Part shown: positions 8,464 through 16,291 of the stretch, in pieces
How the letters are laid out: every line of letters begins with the position of its first letter
Numbering within the stretch: the first letter of the stretch is position 1
Assembly (NCBI GenBank): GCA_009784935.1
Contig: WQXI01000007.1
Coordinates: 21,127-85,126, forward strand
DNA length: 64,000 nucleotides
Source of the DNA: Treponema sp.
Lineage (GTDB): Bacteria > Spirochaetota > Spirochaetia > Treponematales > Breznakiellaceae
Reading direction: 5' to 3'
Made by a program: the position numbers and the translations under genes
Notes under the pieces: generated by a model
The model's input: the letters and a program-made list of their open reading frames with translations, nothing else
The model's database searches: none
Told to the model about the DNA's origin: nothing

Positions 8464-9146
8464 AAAAGATCTGAATATTCCTTTTCTGTTAAAGCTCTTG
8501 AAGTGCCTTCCTGGAGATTTCCAAGCTGAACAGAACCTATCCGTACTCTTCGCAGCAGGCTCGGATGAAGCCTAAAATGCGAAAAAACCCTTCTTATCTC
8601 CCTGTTTTTTCCTTCTACAAGAATTATTCTCATAGATTTCCTGCCGGTTTTTTCCGCCAGTTTTGCTTTATAAAAAACATCTTCGATGGTTATTCCATTT
8701 ATAAAAGCTTCGATGGTTTCGTCAGGAATTACCCCTGTTGCCTCTACAATGTATTCTTTTTCCATCTGCGAACTCGGATGTCCAAGGCGATTCGCAAAAT
8801 CTCCGTCGTTTGTAAAAAAAATTAAACCGCACGATTGATAATCCAATCTGCCTATACTGTACAATCTTTCTTTTCCTGCCGGAAGCAGGCTAAGCGCTAA
8901 TTCTCTTCCCTGCGGATCGCTGGAACTGCAAATGTATCCCGGCGGTTTATTCAAGGCAAGATATATTTTTCTGCTTTCTAATGATAAAGGAGCGCCGTCA
9001 AGCAGCACAACATCATTTTCTAATACTTTGGTCCCCTGTTCTTTTATAACAATACCGTTAACAGAAACTCTTCCTTGAGCAATTATATCTTCCGACGCTC
9101 TTCTTGACGCGACTCCGGCATGCGAAAGATAAACCTGCAGTCTAAT
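8424..9146 (-). CDS. rluB: 23S rRNA pseudouridine synthase, RluB/RsuA family, apparent ATT start
   Basis: Converts a uridine in rRNA to pseudouridine. An S4 RNA-binding domain (residues ~2-50, RLQVYLSHAGVASRR) precedes the catalytic domain with GRLDYQSCGL (catalytic Asp102) and KNREIRRVFSHFRLHPSLLRRVRIG split over the C-terminal part. The first ATG/GTG/TTG-type start in frame is the GTG at 9008, which would delete the whole S4 domain. An ATT at 9146-9144 sits where family members have Met (MRLQ-Y-L). It overlaps the scpB stop and is six bases from AAGGAG. I therefore annotate ATT as the start, giving 240 aa. The last nine residues come from a repeat. RluB versus RluE/RsuA is uncertain. Confidence 0.85.
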   Translation of the reverse strand: MRLQVYLSHAGVASRRASEDIIAQGRVSVNGIVIKEQGTKVLENDVVLLDGAPLSLESRKIYLALNKPPGYICSSSDPQGRELALSLLPAGKERLYSIGRLDYQSCGLIFFTNDGDFANRLGHPSSQMEKEYIVEATGVIPDETIEAFINGITIEDVFYKAKLAEKTGRKSMRIILVEGKNREIRRVFSHFRLHPSLLRRVRIGSVQLGNLQEGTSRALTEKEYSDLLPRTNTNKEKDLR

Positions 9147-9696
9147 ATTTTTCTCCTTCCAATTCGAATTTTTCTATATCGCTTTCTCCGAGTTTTGGAA
9201 GTTCTGCAATCGAATTTAAATGAAACTGCCTTAAAAATTCTTTTGTAGTGCCGTACATAACAGGGCGTCCGGGAATATCTTTTTTTCCAGCTTCTTTGAC
9301 AAAATCTTTTTCCAGTAATAGACGTATCATATTATCAGCAGAAACGCCGCGGATTTTTTCTATTTCTGCGCGCGTAACAGGCTGTGAATACGCCACTATC
9401 GCCAATGTTTCCATTGCGGCGCGTGAAATTTTTGCTTCGTTTTTTCTGCCGTAGCGTTCTTTTAGATTATCCCACAATTCACGCTTTGCAGAAATTACAA
9501 TCCCGCCGCCGATTCGCGAAAGTTCCAAGCCGCAGTCTGCAGCTGTATAGCGTTCGTTTAAATTATCAAGCGCGTCTTTTACTACATCTTTAGAAAGACC
9601 GCAAATTCGCGCTATCGCACCTTCATCTAGAGGGTCGCCTTCCATGTATAGAGTTGCTTCTACAAGAGCTGTTTCTTTTTTAATATTCTCTTTCAT
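9142..9696 (-). CDS. scpB: Segregation and condensation protein B
   Basis: Winged-helix kleisin-interacting partner of the SMC-ScpAB condensin used in chromosome segregation. The 184 aa show the family's two winged-helix halves: EATLYMEGDPLDEGAIARI near the start, then AAMETLAIVAYSQPVTRAEIEKIRGV (only part quoted here: LAIVAYSQPVTRAEIEKIRG) and GRPVMYGTTKEFL near the end. Length matches the family. It begins three bases after scpA, and its stop overlaps the proposed rluB start, so scpA-scpB-rluB reads as one translationally coupled unit. Confidence 0.95.
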   Translation of the reverse strand: MKENIKKETALVEATLYMEGDPLDEGAIARICGLSKDVVKDALDNLNERYTAADCGLELSRIGGGIVISAKRELWDNLKERYGRKNEAKISRAAMETLAIVAYSQPVTRAEIEKIRGVSADNMIRLLLEKDFVKEAGKKDIPGRPVMYGTTKEFLRQFHLNSIAELPKLGESDIEKFELEGEKY

Positions 9697-9699
9697 TTT

Positions 9700-10416
9700 T
9701 TATACTCCGCTTGACCGTATCAGAATATCACCAAAAAGACGATTTTGAAATAGCACGATTAAACGCATCTTTGCCGCTTCTAATACAGCCAGAAAAGCGC
9801 AAACTACATCTAATGCTCCCGCTCTCACTATAAGGTCTGTAAATCTGCATTCTCCGCGGTTTTCTAAAAACTCTGCAAGCAGCGTAGTTTTTTCGTTAAC
9901 AGTAACTTCTTCGTAGAGGTCTATTATTCTTTCTGCCGGAAGATTAACAGTAAGGGAAGTAAATACTTTAACAAGATCCCATATATCTACTTTTTGCCAC
10001 ATATCATCATCTGTAAAAGGCAAATTATGCTGAAGTCTTTTTCGTTCTATCATCCATTCGTTTTCTTTTTCTTTATCTGTCATTAACTCTGATAATTTTT
10101 TAAATTTTTGATATTCGATAAGGCGGTCAACAAGTTCCGCTCTTGGATCTTCGCCGTAATCATCGTTCATTTCTACCGGTAAAAGAGTGCGGCTTTTTAT
10201 ATACAATAAAGTTGCCGCCATTGCGTGAAACCCCGTAAGGTCTTCCAAGTCAATTATATCAGCCTCTCTGATAAATCCGATATATTGTTCTGTTATCTGG
10301 GCTATTGGAATATCATAAATATTAATTTCATTTTTACGGATCATATAAAGTAAAAGATCGAGAGGACCTTCAAAATCGCTTAATTTAAAACTGCGGGATT
10401 CCGCCTTGGTTTCCAT
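9700..10416 (-). CDS. scpA: Segregation and condensation protein A
   Basis: Kleisin subunit of SMC-ScpAB. The 238 aa carry the diagnostic N-terminus FEGPLDLLLYMIRKNEINIY with DIPIAQITEQYI, then AATLLYIKSRTLLPVE. The middle is charged and low in conservation, and the C-terminal winged helix is short. It starts at ATG 10416 and is followed directly by scpB. A palindromic repeat separates it from recA upstream, so it probably has its own promoter, although I could not pick a convincing one. Confidence 0.94.
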   Translation of the reverse strand: METKAESRSFKLSDFEGPLDLLLYMIRKNEINIYDIPIAQITEQYIGFIREADIIDLEDLTGFHAMAATLLYIKSRTLLPVEMNDDYGEDPRAELVDRLIEYQKFKKLSELMTDKEKENEWMIERKRLQHNLPFTDDDMWQKVDIWDLVKVFTSLTVNLPAERIIDLYEEVTVNEKTTLLAEFLENRGECRFTDLIVRAGALDVVCAFLAVLEAAKMRLIVLFQNRLFGDILIRSSGV

Positions 10417-10477
10417 ATGAGAGCATTATACCAAAGAAACAAATTTATTTAAAGAGATGCAAAATAAGTAAGAATTC

Positions 10478-10560
10478 AACCACGGAGTGCACGGAGTATC
10501 ACGGAGAACGTAAGGATTTTGTGCAAAAACCTCTGTGTAACTCCATTACTCTGTGGTAAA
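10478..10560. repeat. Palindromic repeat, ACCACGGAG family
   Basis: Imperfect inverted repeat beginning AACCACGGAGTGCACGGAG and ending CTCTGTGGTAAA, with about 30 unrelated bases between the arms. Related copies are at 18095-18183, 20553-20634 and 39331-39446. It fills the scpA-recA gap up to the recA stop. Confidence 0.8.
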
Positions 10561-10566
10561 AATTTC

Positions 10567-11700
10567 TTATCCTTCGTTCACAGCGGCAGGTGCTTCTTCT
10601 TTTGGGGGTTTTGCAGGTTTGGCTGATTTGTCACCCTTGGAGCCGGGGATTTCTCTTCCCGGAAAAATCTGACTTCTCAGCTTAACTTCCAATTCCTTTA
10701 AGAACTCGGGACGCTGTTCCAAATATTCGCGGGTGTTTTCTCTGCCCTGCCCGATTTTTTCTTCGTTATAGGAATACCATGCGCCGCTCTTTTTGATAAT
10801 TTCGTATTTGACCGCACAGTCCAAAAGGCTGCCGACAGCGGAAATACCCTTGCCAAAGATAAGTTCGATTTCGGTTTTTCTGAACGGCGGAGCGACTTTG
10901 TTCTTAACAACTTTTACGCGTACACGGTTGCCGATTGCGTCTGTGTCTTTGCCCGCTTCGATTGTTTCGGTTTTTCGGACTTCCAAACGAACCGAAGAAT
11001 AAAACTTGAGCGCGTTTCCGCCGGTTGTAGTTTCCGGGTTGCCGAAGAATACGCCGATCTTCATTCTTATCTGATTAATAAAAATCAAAATGGTTCTGGA
11101 TTTGCCGATTGTCGCGGTAAGTTTACGCAGAGCCTGACTCATCAAACGAGCCTGCGCTCCCATTTGCGCGTCTCCCATCTCGCCTTCGATTTCTGACTGC
11201 GGAGTTAAAGCCGCTACAGAGTCCACGACGATTACATCGACAGCGCCGGAACGTACAAGGCTTTCTGTGATTTCCATCGCCTGCTCGCCGTTATCCGGCT
11301 GGGAAACCCATAATTCATCAATGTTAACGCCTAAATTTTTTGCGTAAACAGGGTCTAACGCATGTTCTGCGTCGATGAATGCCGCGTTACCGCCGAGCTT
11401 TTGCGCTTCGGAAATTACATGAAGGGCGAGCGTGGTTTTTCCCGAAGACTCGGGACCGTAGATTTCGATAATGCGTCCGCGCGGATAACCGCCAATGCCT
11501 AACGCTTCATCAAGAAGAATAGAGCCCGAAGGCACTACCTCGATACCGGAAGCCGCATCGTGCGTTCCCAGTTTAATAAGTGATCCCGCGCCAAATTGCT
11601 TTTCAATCTGAAGCCGGGCAGCTTCCAGAGCCTTTGTTTTTTCCTCACTGGAAGTAACAGGACTGACCCTAGACTTTTCTGTGTCATTTGACTTTGCCAT
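10567..11700 (-). CDS. recA: Recombinase RecA
   Basis: ATP-dependent strand-exchange protein for homologous recombination and, in many bacteria, LexA co-protease activity. The 377 aa have Walker [10 protein letters not shown], the [18 protein letters not shown] segment (Walker B and loop L1), [20 protein letters not shown] (loop L2) and the C-terminal domain. The start is ATG with GGGGAGGAG eight bases upstream. The C-terminus ends in a Lys/Pro/Ala-rich tail of ~25 residues ([16 protein letters not shown]) instead of the usual acidic tail. A strong promoter lies upstream at 11760-11788 with an inverted repeat behind it. Confidence 0.98.
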   Translation of the reverse strand: MAKSNDTEKSRVSPVTSSEEKTKALEAARLQIEKQFGAGSLIKLGTHDAASGIEVVPSGSILLDEALGIGGYPRGRIIEIYGPESSGKTTLALHVISEAQKLGGNAAFIDAEHALDPVYAKNLGVNIDELWVSQPDNGEQAMEITESLVRSGAVDVIVVDSVAALTPQSEIEGEMGDAQMGAQARLMSQALRKLTATIGKSRTILIFINQIRMKIGVFFGNPETTTGGNALKFYSSVRLEVRKTETIEAGKDTDAIGNRVRVKVVKNKVAPPFRKTEIELIFGKGISAVGSLLDCAVKYEIIKKSGAWYSYNEEKIGQGRENTREYLEQRPEFLKELEVKLRSQIFPGREIPGSKGDKSAKPAKPPKEEAPAAVNEG

Positions 11701-11759
11701 AATTATCTCCTCCCCTATACATGGCGCGAGCGTGCATTACGCTTTAGTGAAACTGAATA

Positions 11760-11788
11760 ATCATAGCATTTTTTATAAAAAATGTCAA
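11760..11788 (-). promoter_or_regulatory. Sigma70-type promoter of recA
   Basis: On the minus strand TTGACA (11788-11783), a 17-base A/T-rich spacer, and TATGAT (11765-11760). This is the best-matching promoter in the window. The leader to the recA ATG is about 50 bases and ends in a strong ribosome-binding site. Confidence 0.85.
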
Positions 11789-11789
11789 T

Positions 11790-11817
11790 AGTTTACTACA
11801 TATTTGTTAAGTAAACT
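11790..11817. promoter_or_regulatory. Inverted repeat directly upstream of the recA -35 box
   Basis: Perfect 8-base arms AGTTTACT (11790-11797) and AGTAAACT (11810-11817), separated by 12 bases and ending two bases from the -35 hexamer. The size and place suit a dimeric regulator's operator. It does not match a LexA box that I know, so SOS control is not claimed. Confidence 0.45.
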
Positions 11818-11851
11818 GCTTTTTTTAGCAAAAAAGCATGGAGTTTGCCGC

Positions 11852-11883
11852 CTTTCTTTATGAAACATCTCCACGGGGAATCG
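11852..11883 (-). repeat. Displaced copy of the tRNA-Glu 3' end
   Basis: A 32-base perfect direct repeat of 12030-12061. It holds the last 18 bases of tRNA-Glu (T-loop to discriminator) and 14 bases of downstream flank. The two copies lie 178 bases apart. The stretch between them includes the hairpin GGCGACA/TGTCGCC at about 11940-11957 and an 8-base inverted repeat, GGGAATCG/CGATTCCC. No complete second tRNA is present. Confidence 0.8.
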
Positions 11884-12007
11884 TCTTCCATTCGCAAACA
11901 TCCTGATTGCTCATTACAGACCGGGGTTTAGTCCTGTCGGCGACATCCTTGTCGCCTATTCCTAACGGCGGACAAAACCCTTCGATTCCCTGTTAGCAAA
12001 AATATTC

Positions 12008-12034
12008 ATAAAAAAAGACACCTGAGTGTCTTTC
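12008..12034 (-). terminator. Rho-independent terminator of tRNA-Glu
   Basis: On the minus strand, just after the tRNA: stem AAGACAC/GTGTCTT with loop TCAG, followed by a run of T. It ends the tRNA transcript. Confidence 0.8.
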
Positions 12035-12043
12035 TTTATGAAA

Positions 12044-12115
12044 CATCTCCACGGGGAATCGAACCCCGGTTGCCGGGATGAAAACCCGGTGTCCTAACCG
12101 CTAGACGATGGAGAC
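12044..12115 (-). tRNA. tRNA-Glu (anticodon TTC)
   Basis: A 72-base cloverleaf. The acceptor stem is GTCTCCA with TGGAGAT (a G-T pair at 1-72), discriminator G. The D arm holds TAGCGGTTAGGA. The anticodon stem is CCGGG/CCCGG with loop TTTTCAT, giving anticodon TTC. The T arm is CGGGG/CCCCG with loop TTCGATT. CCA is not encoded (TTT follows), so it must be added enzymatically. A terminator follows within 30 bases. Confidence 0.95.
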
Positions 12116-12187
12116 TAGCTGATACCAAATCTATAAAAAATCAAAAAAAATGTCAAGCCCTTTTTAAATCAATCTGTATATACTTTT

Positions 12188-12232
12188 AGCTTCGCTGCAA
12201 GCACCTTTGTGCCTCTGTGCCTTTGTGTGAGG
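12188..12232. repeat. CTCACAC/AAAGGC family repeat joined to an AGCTTCGCTGCAAG unit
   Basis: Read on the minus strand it starts CCTCACACAAAGGCACAGAG and ends in the 14-base motif seen three times in the 39.3-39.5 kb repeat island. It lies between tRNA-Glu and the small ribosomal-type gene. Confidence 0.7.
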
Positions 12233-12265
12233 CTTCTTCATATAAATATACCACAGAAGGCTTAC

Positions 12266-12295
12266 TTGACAAAGCAGGCGGTTTTTCGATACCAT
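12266..12295 (+). promoter_or_regulatory. Probable promoter of the 29-codon ribosomal-type gene
   Basis: TTGACA at 12266-12271, an 18-base spacer and TACCAT at 12290-12295, about 28 bases before the start codon. Confidence 0.55.
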
Positions 12296-12323
12296 TAGAC
12301 ATCATACCTTATAAGGAGAGTTC

Positions 12324-12413
12324 ATGCCCTGCGGAAGAAAGCGCAAACTGCGAAAAATAGCTACTCACAAACGCAAGAAAAAACTGCGAAAAAACAGACA
12401 TAAAAATAAATAA
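12324..12413 (+). CDS. Small basic ribosomal-type protein (AURKAIP1/COX24 domain, bS22-like)
   Basis: A 29-residue, very basic protein: MPCGRKRKLRK at the start, THKRKKKLRKNRHKNK at the end. Tiny proteins of this pattern are known in spirochaetes and other bacteria as AURKAIP1/COX24-domain proteins, related to bS22 on the small ribosomal subunit. AAGGAG lies seven bases before the ATG, and a promoter is visible upstream. Fifteen of 29 residues are Lys or Arg, so binding to rRNA is expected. Its position next to a tRNA gene agrees with a translation role. Easily missed because of its size. Confidence 0.85.
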   Translation: MPCGRKRKLRKIATHKRKKKLRKNRHKNK

Positions 12414-12459
12414 ACAGTCTTTTTTGCCCTAAAAATTAATATCCACACAGGAGTTAACC

Positions 12460-14115
12460 ATGAATATATCCGCTTTACAAAAGGTTCGTTACGAATATAA
12501 ACCTAAGCTGCCCGAAAATCTAAACGGTTCTATTGACAGTATTTCGATTCAAAATGGAGAGCCGACAGAATCAATTTCTGACAAGGATGAACTCCGCGGC
12601 ATTTTTAAAAACACATACGGAAAACCCATCGTTACCTTTGTTAAAGGCGCAAATGATAAAATTAAGCGTGAACTAAAAGTCGGAGTAATTTTAAGCGGCG
12701 GACAGGCTCCGGGCGGCCATAATGTTATAGCCGGTCTATATGACGGCTTAAAAAAAGGCAACCCCAACTCTACCCTTTACGGCTTTAAAGGCCGACCTTC
12801 GGGGCTTACAGATAACAAAACGATTGTACTTACAGACGCTATCATCGATGAATACCGAAATACAGGCGGCTTTGATATAATAGGTTCCGGACGCACAAAA
12901 ATTGAAACTCCGGATTAATTTGCGGCTTCCTTAGAAACAGCAAAAAAACTGAATCTTGACGCTGTTGTCGTTATCGGCGGCGACGATTCCAATACTAATG
13001 CTGCTCTATTGGCAGAATATTTTACAGCTAACGGATCTTCTACGCAGGTAATCGGCTGTCCCAAAACAATTGACGGCGATTTAAAAAACGAACATATCGA
13101 AACTTCGTTTGGCTTTGACACTGCGTGCAAAACATATTCCGAACTTATCGGCAACCTTTGCCGTGACACAAACAGCGCAAAAAAATACTGGCACTTTATT
13201 AAATTAATGGGACGCGCGGCAAGCCACATCGCTCTTGAATGCGCCTTTCAGACCCAGCCCAATATTTGCCTCATATCCGAAGAAGTCGAAGAAAAAGGAA
13301 TGTCTCTCGATCAAATTGTCGAACAAATATGCGCGTCAATCGTTAAGCGCGCAGCTAACGGCGATAATTTCGGCATTATATTAATTCCGGAAGGATTAGT
13401 TGAATTTATTCCCGAGATAAAAAAATTAATCGGCGAGCTTAATGATGTAATTGCAAAAGAAGCTGACTCTTTCGCTAAAGCGGAAATTTTTGCAGAACAG
13501 TTAGACTGGTTAAAGTCAAGAATCCCTGACGCTTCTTTCAAAATAATGCAATCGCTTCCTCCGGATATCGCCGCGCAGTTTTTAATGGATAGGGATCCGC
13601 ACGGCAATGTTCAGGTTTCGCGCATTGAGACCGAAAAACTCCTTGTTGGAATGACAGAAAAAAAACTTAAAGAAATGAAGGCAAACAAAAAGTACACAGG
13701 ATCATTCAGCTATCAGACTCACTTTTTTGGCTACGAAGGCAGATGTGCTTTTCCGTCTAACTTTGATTCGGATTATTGTTACAGCCTCGGCTTTAGCGCC
13801 TTTGTTCTTATTGCGTCAGGGTTAACAGGATATCTTTCCAGCGTTAAAAACCTTACCAAACCTGCAGCAAAATGGATTGCAGGCGGCGTACCCCTGACGA
13901 TGATGATGAACATGGAACAGCGCCACGGTTCAAAAAAACCTGTCATAAAAAAAGCGTTAGTAGAACTAGACGGAAAACCTTTCAAAGCATTTGTTAAAAC
14001 GAGAGATACATGGGCAGAAAAAACATGCTTTCTTTTTCCGGGAGCGATTCAATACTTTGGTCCTGCCGAAGTTTGTGATCAGCCCACAATGACATTAAAG
14101 CTTGAACATGAATAA
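12460..14115 (+). pseudogene. pfp: PPi-dependent phosphofructokinase, long form, interrupted by an in-frame TAA
   Basis: Diphosphate:fructose-6-phosphate 1-phosphotransferase catalyses the reversible PPi-driven step of glycolysis and is the usual phosphofructokinase of treponemes. The frame is continuous for 551 codons except for TAA at 12916-12918 (codon 153). Before it: [14 protein letters not shown] (donor-binding region). After it: [19 protein letters not shown] and [15 protein letters not shown], the PPi-type GGDD and catalytic PKTIDGDL motifs, then [11 protein letters not shown]. Relatives have Gln at the stop position (ETPEQF-type; here ETPD-stop-FAAS), so one C-to-T change explains it. 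There is no frameshift and the rest is well conserved. It could be a recent inactivation, a sequencing or assembly error, or a readthrough site. Confidence 0.85.
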
Positions 14116-16147
14116 AAAAATATTTTTATTGATTAATATTTTAATATGCTCCTCTTTGCTTTTTGCGCAGGGTTTAAATGAAAGTTCTCAAAGTGACTCT
14201 CCCCTGCCTCTTAGAAGAGTTGTGATACTCACATCCGGCCTTGCGTATTATGAATATTCCGGCTCCTTAAACGGCTCTGCCAATATTGTCATCCCTTTTA
14301 AAAACGAAGCGATGAATGACGCGCTTAAAACTCTTGTAATAAATGATCCGGCAGGATCAAATCCTTCTGTTACATATCAGTCAGAAAATACATTGATCGA
14401 AACTTTACGCAGCTTATCGGTTGATATTTCTGACTCTCCGGATTTGACAGTGATACTTTCAAGACTTAGAGGCGCAGAGGTAGAGGTGACAGTTAGAAGT
14501 ATTTATTTTATACGACCTATTGGAGAACAACAGGAACCTCCGCCAGTAGTACATACAGGAAGAATTACAGGTATAGAGTACCGTCAATCAGAATTAAGTT
14601 TAACGGGAACTCCATATCTTATTTTAAATACTGGCGAAGGTATATTTTCTGCTAGTTTGCAAAATATAGGATCTATCAAGTTTCCTGACCCAAATATCGA
14701 ACGAGACATAAACCGCGCATTGGATTTAATTTCTGCTTCCAGAAATTCCAATAACCGTAATTTATCGATTAACCTTCCCGGTACTACTAGAAGGAATGTC
14801 TCAATAAGTTATGTTATTCCTTCTCCTGTCTGGAAAGTATCCTACCGCCTCGATCTAGGTTCTCAAAGACCGCTTTTTCAGGGCTGGGCAATAGTTGACA
14901 ATGACAGCGATACAGACTGGAACGGCGTATCATTATCGCTTGTCGCAGGCCGTCCGTCTTCATTCATTCAGGAATTGTATCCGCCGTACTATGTAAGGCG
15001 CCCAATATTACCGCTGGCAATCGCGGGAGCTGCAGAAGCAGCAGTCCACGATCGCAGTGCGCCTGTACCCATGGCTGCGGCTCCTAGGACAGAAATGAGA
15101 AGAAGTGAAATGATTTTAAACGAAAGTGATTCTATTGCTCTTGGTTACGACGGAAGCGCCTCAGTAGTCAGGGGCGGAAACATCCAGACAGCGGCAGGCG
15201 CAGATGCCGGCGGACAGTTTGAATTTACAATAAGAACTCCAGTTACTCTCAACCGCAGAATGAGCGCAATGCTTCCGCTTGTTGAGTCAAATATCGAAGC
15301 TCGAAGAACCTTAATCTATAACGGACAGGGAAGATTTCCAAGATTGGGAGCAGAAATTACAAACACAAGTTCTATGAAACTGCCGGCAGGTCCTATTACT
15401 GTTTATGACGGCGGCGTTTATGCAGGAGACGCTCTTTTAGAATTCTGGAACGAAGGGGAAAAAAGACTTATATCTTTCGGCGAAGACCTATCTGTTACAG
15501 CGGCTGTTAATCATTCTAATACGCGTGTTGTAAGCACTGTAAATGTTTCTCAGGGTGTAATGACAGTAAACCGCCATTTAACCTATATAAGAACATATAC
15601 ATTTATTAATTCGTCAAATGCAGCCAAACAACTGGTTATTGAACATTTAAAAACTCTAAATACAGAACTTGTCTCTCAGCAGGCGAATGAACAGACAACT
15701 TCTCATTATAGATTTAATTTAGCTTTACCTGCAAACCGGCAGACAGAATTTTCGGTGAGCGAACGTCAGCCGCTGGCAGAAAGAATATCGCTTCTTCCGC
15801 TCCGTCTTGATGCTTTAGTTACTTATTCTACAAACAGCGAAATCCCTCAGAATGTTAGGACTGCTCTTGCAAGAGCTGTAGAACTTAAACGCGCCGCTGA
15901 TACCGCAGAAGCAAATGTAAGAACTATCGATTCTCAGAGAAACAGTTTGATTGCAGATCAGGATAGAATACGAAGAAATCTTGAAGCTGTAGGAAGTCAG
16001 TCAACGCAGGGACAGGAATACCTTAGACGGCTTGTCGCGCTTGATAACGAAATTGACGCCGCCGCTGTAAATCTTGAAGCAGCCCGTAACAACGCAAGAA
16101 CAGCGCTCACCGCTTACGAAAACTATCTGAATAACTTAAGACTTTAA
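14108..16147 (+). CDS. Secreted DUF4139-domain protein
   Basis: 679 aa with a signal peptide ([20 protein letters not shown]) and no lipobox, so probably periplasmic or outer-membrane associated. Residues ~240-560 match the DUF4139 pattern: [37 protein letters not shown] with LVAGRP, then [20 protein letters not shown] and [17 protein letters not shown]. The last ~100 residues form a coiled coil ([19 protein letters not shown]). The function of the family is unknown. A TTG at 14102 also opens the frame; I use the ATG at 14108, which overlaps the pfp 3' end by eight bases. Confidence 0.75.
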   Translation: MNKKIFLLINILICSSLLFAQGLNESSQSDSPLPLRRVVILTSGLAYYEYSGSLNGSANIVIPFKNEAMNDALKTLVINDPAGSNPSVTYQSENTLIETLRSLSVDISDSPDLTVILSRLRGAEVEVTVRSIYFIRPIGEQQEPPPVVHTGRITGIEYRQSELSLTGTPYLILNTGEGIFSASLQNIGSIKFPDPNIERDINRALDLISASRNSNNRNLSINLPGTTRRNVSISYVIPSPVWKVSYRLDLGSQRPLFQGWAIVDNDSDTDWNGVSLSLVAGRPSSFIQELYPPYYVRRPILPLAIAGAAEAAVHDRSAPVPMAAAPRTEMRRSEMILNESDSIALGYDGSASVVRGGNIQTAAGADAGGQFEFTIRTPVTLNRRMSAMLPLVESNIEARRTLIYNGQGRFPRLGAEITNTSSMKLPAGPITVYDGGVYAGDALLEFWNEGEKRLISFGEDLSVTAAVNHSNTRVVSTVNVSQGVMTVNRHLTYIRTYTFINSSNAAKQLVIEHLKTLNTELVSQQANEQTTSHYRFNLALPANRQTEFSVSERQPLAERISLLPLRLDALVTYSTNSEIPQNVRTALARAVELKRAADTAEANVRTIDSQRNSLIADQDRIRRNLEAVGSQSTQGQEYLRRLVALDNEIDAAAVNLEAARNNARTALTAYENYLNNLRL

Positions 16148-16160
16148 TTGTTAATGAAGA

Positions 16161-16290
16161 CCTCACACAAAGGCACAAAGGCGCAGAGTTCACAGAGGAT
16201 GAAATAATTGTAGTATTTTTCTTCCCTTCAATTCTTCTCCGTATTCTCCGTATTCTTCGTGTTCTTCGTGTCTCAGTGCCGCTGTGTGAG
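16161..16290. repeat. Full-length CTCACAC/AAAGGC family inverted repeat
   Basis: The left end is CCTCACACAAAGGCACAAAG and the right end GTGCCGCTGTGTGAG, so the element is bounded by inverted termini. Inside are tandem TTCTCCGTATTCTTCGTG-like units. It fills the gap between the DUF4139 gene and the convergent aspS and stops one base from the aspS stop codon. Confidence 0.8.
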
Positions 16291-16291
16291 A

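Noticed and set aside
11852..12000. Second tRNA-Glu gene
   Set aside because: Only the 3' 18 bases are present; no anticodon arm or 5' half can be folded.
11852..12061. Active integration site of a mobile island
   Set aside because: No integrase, phage or plasmid genes lie near; recorded only as a scar.
12398..12430. Terminator after the 29-codon gene
   Set aside because: AGAC/GTCT is only four base pairs with a long loop before the T run.
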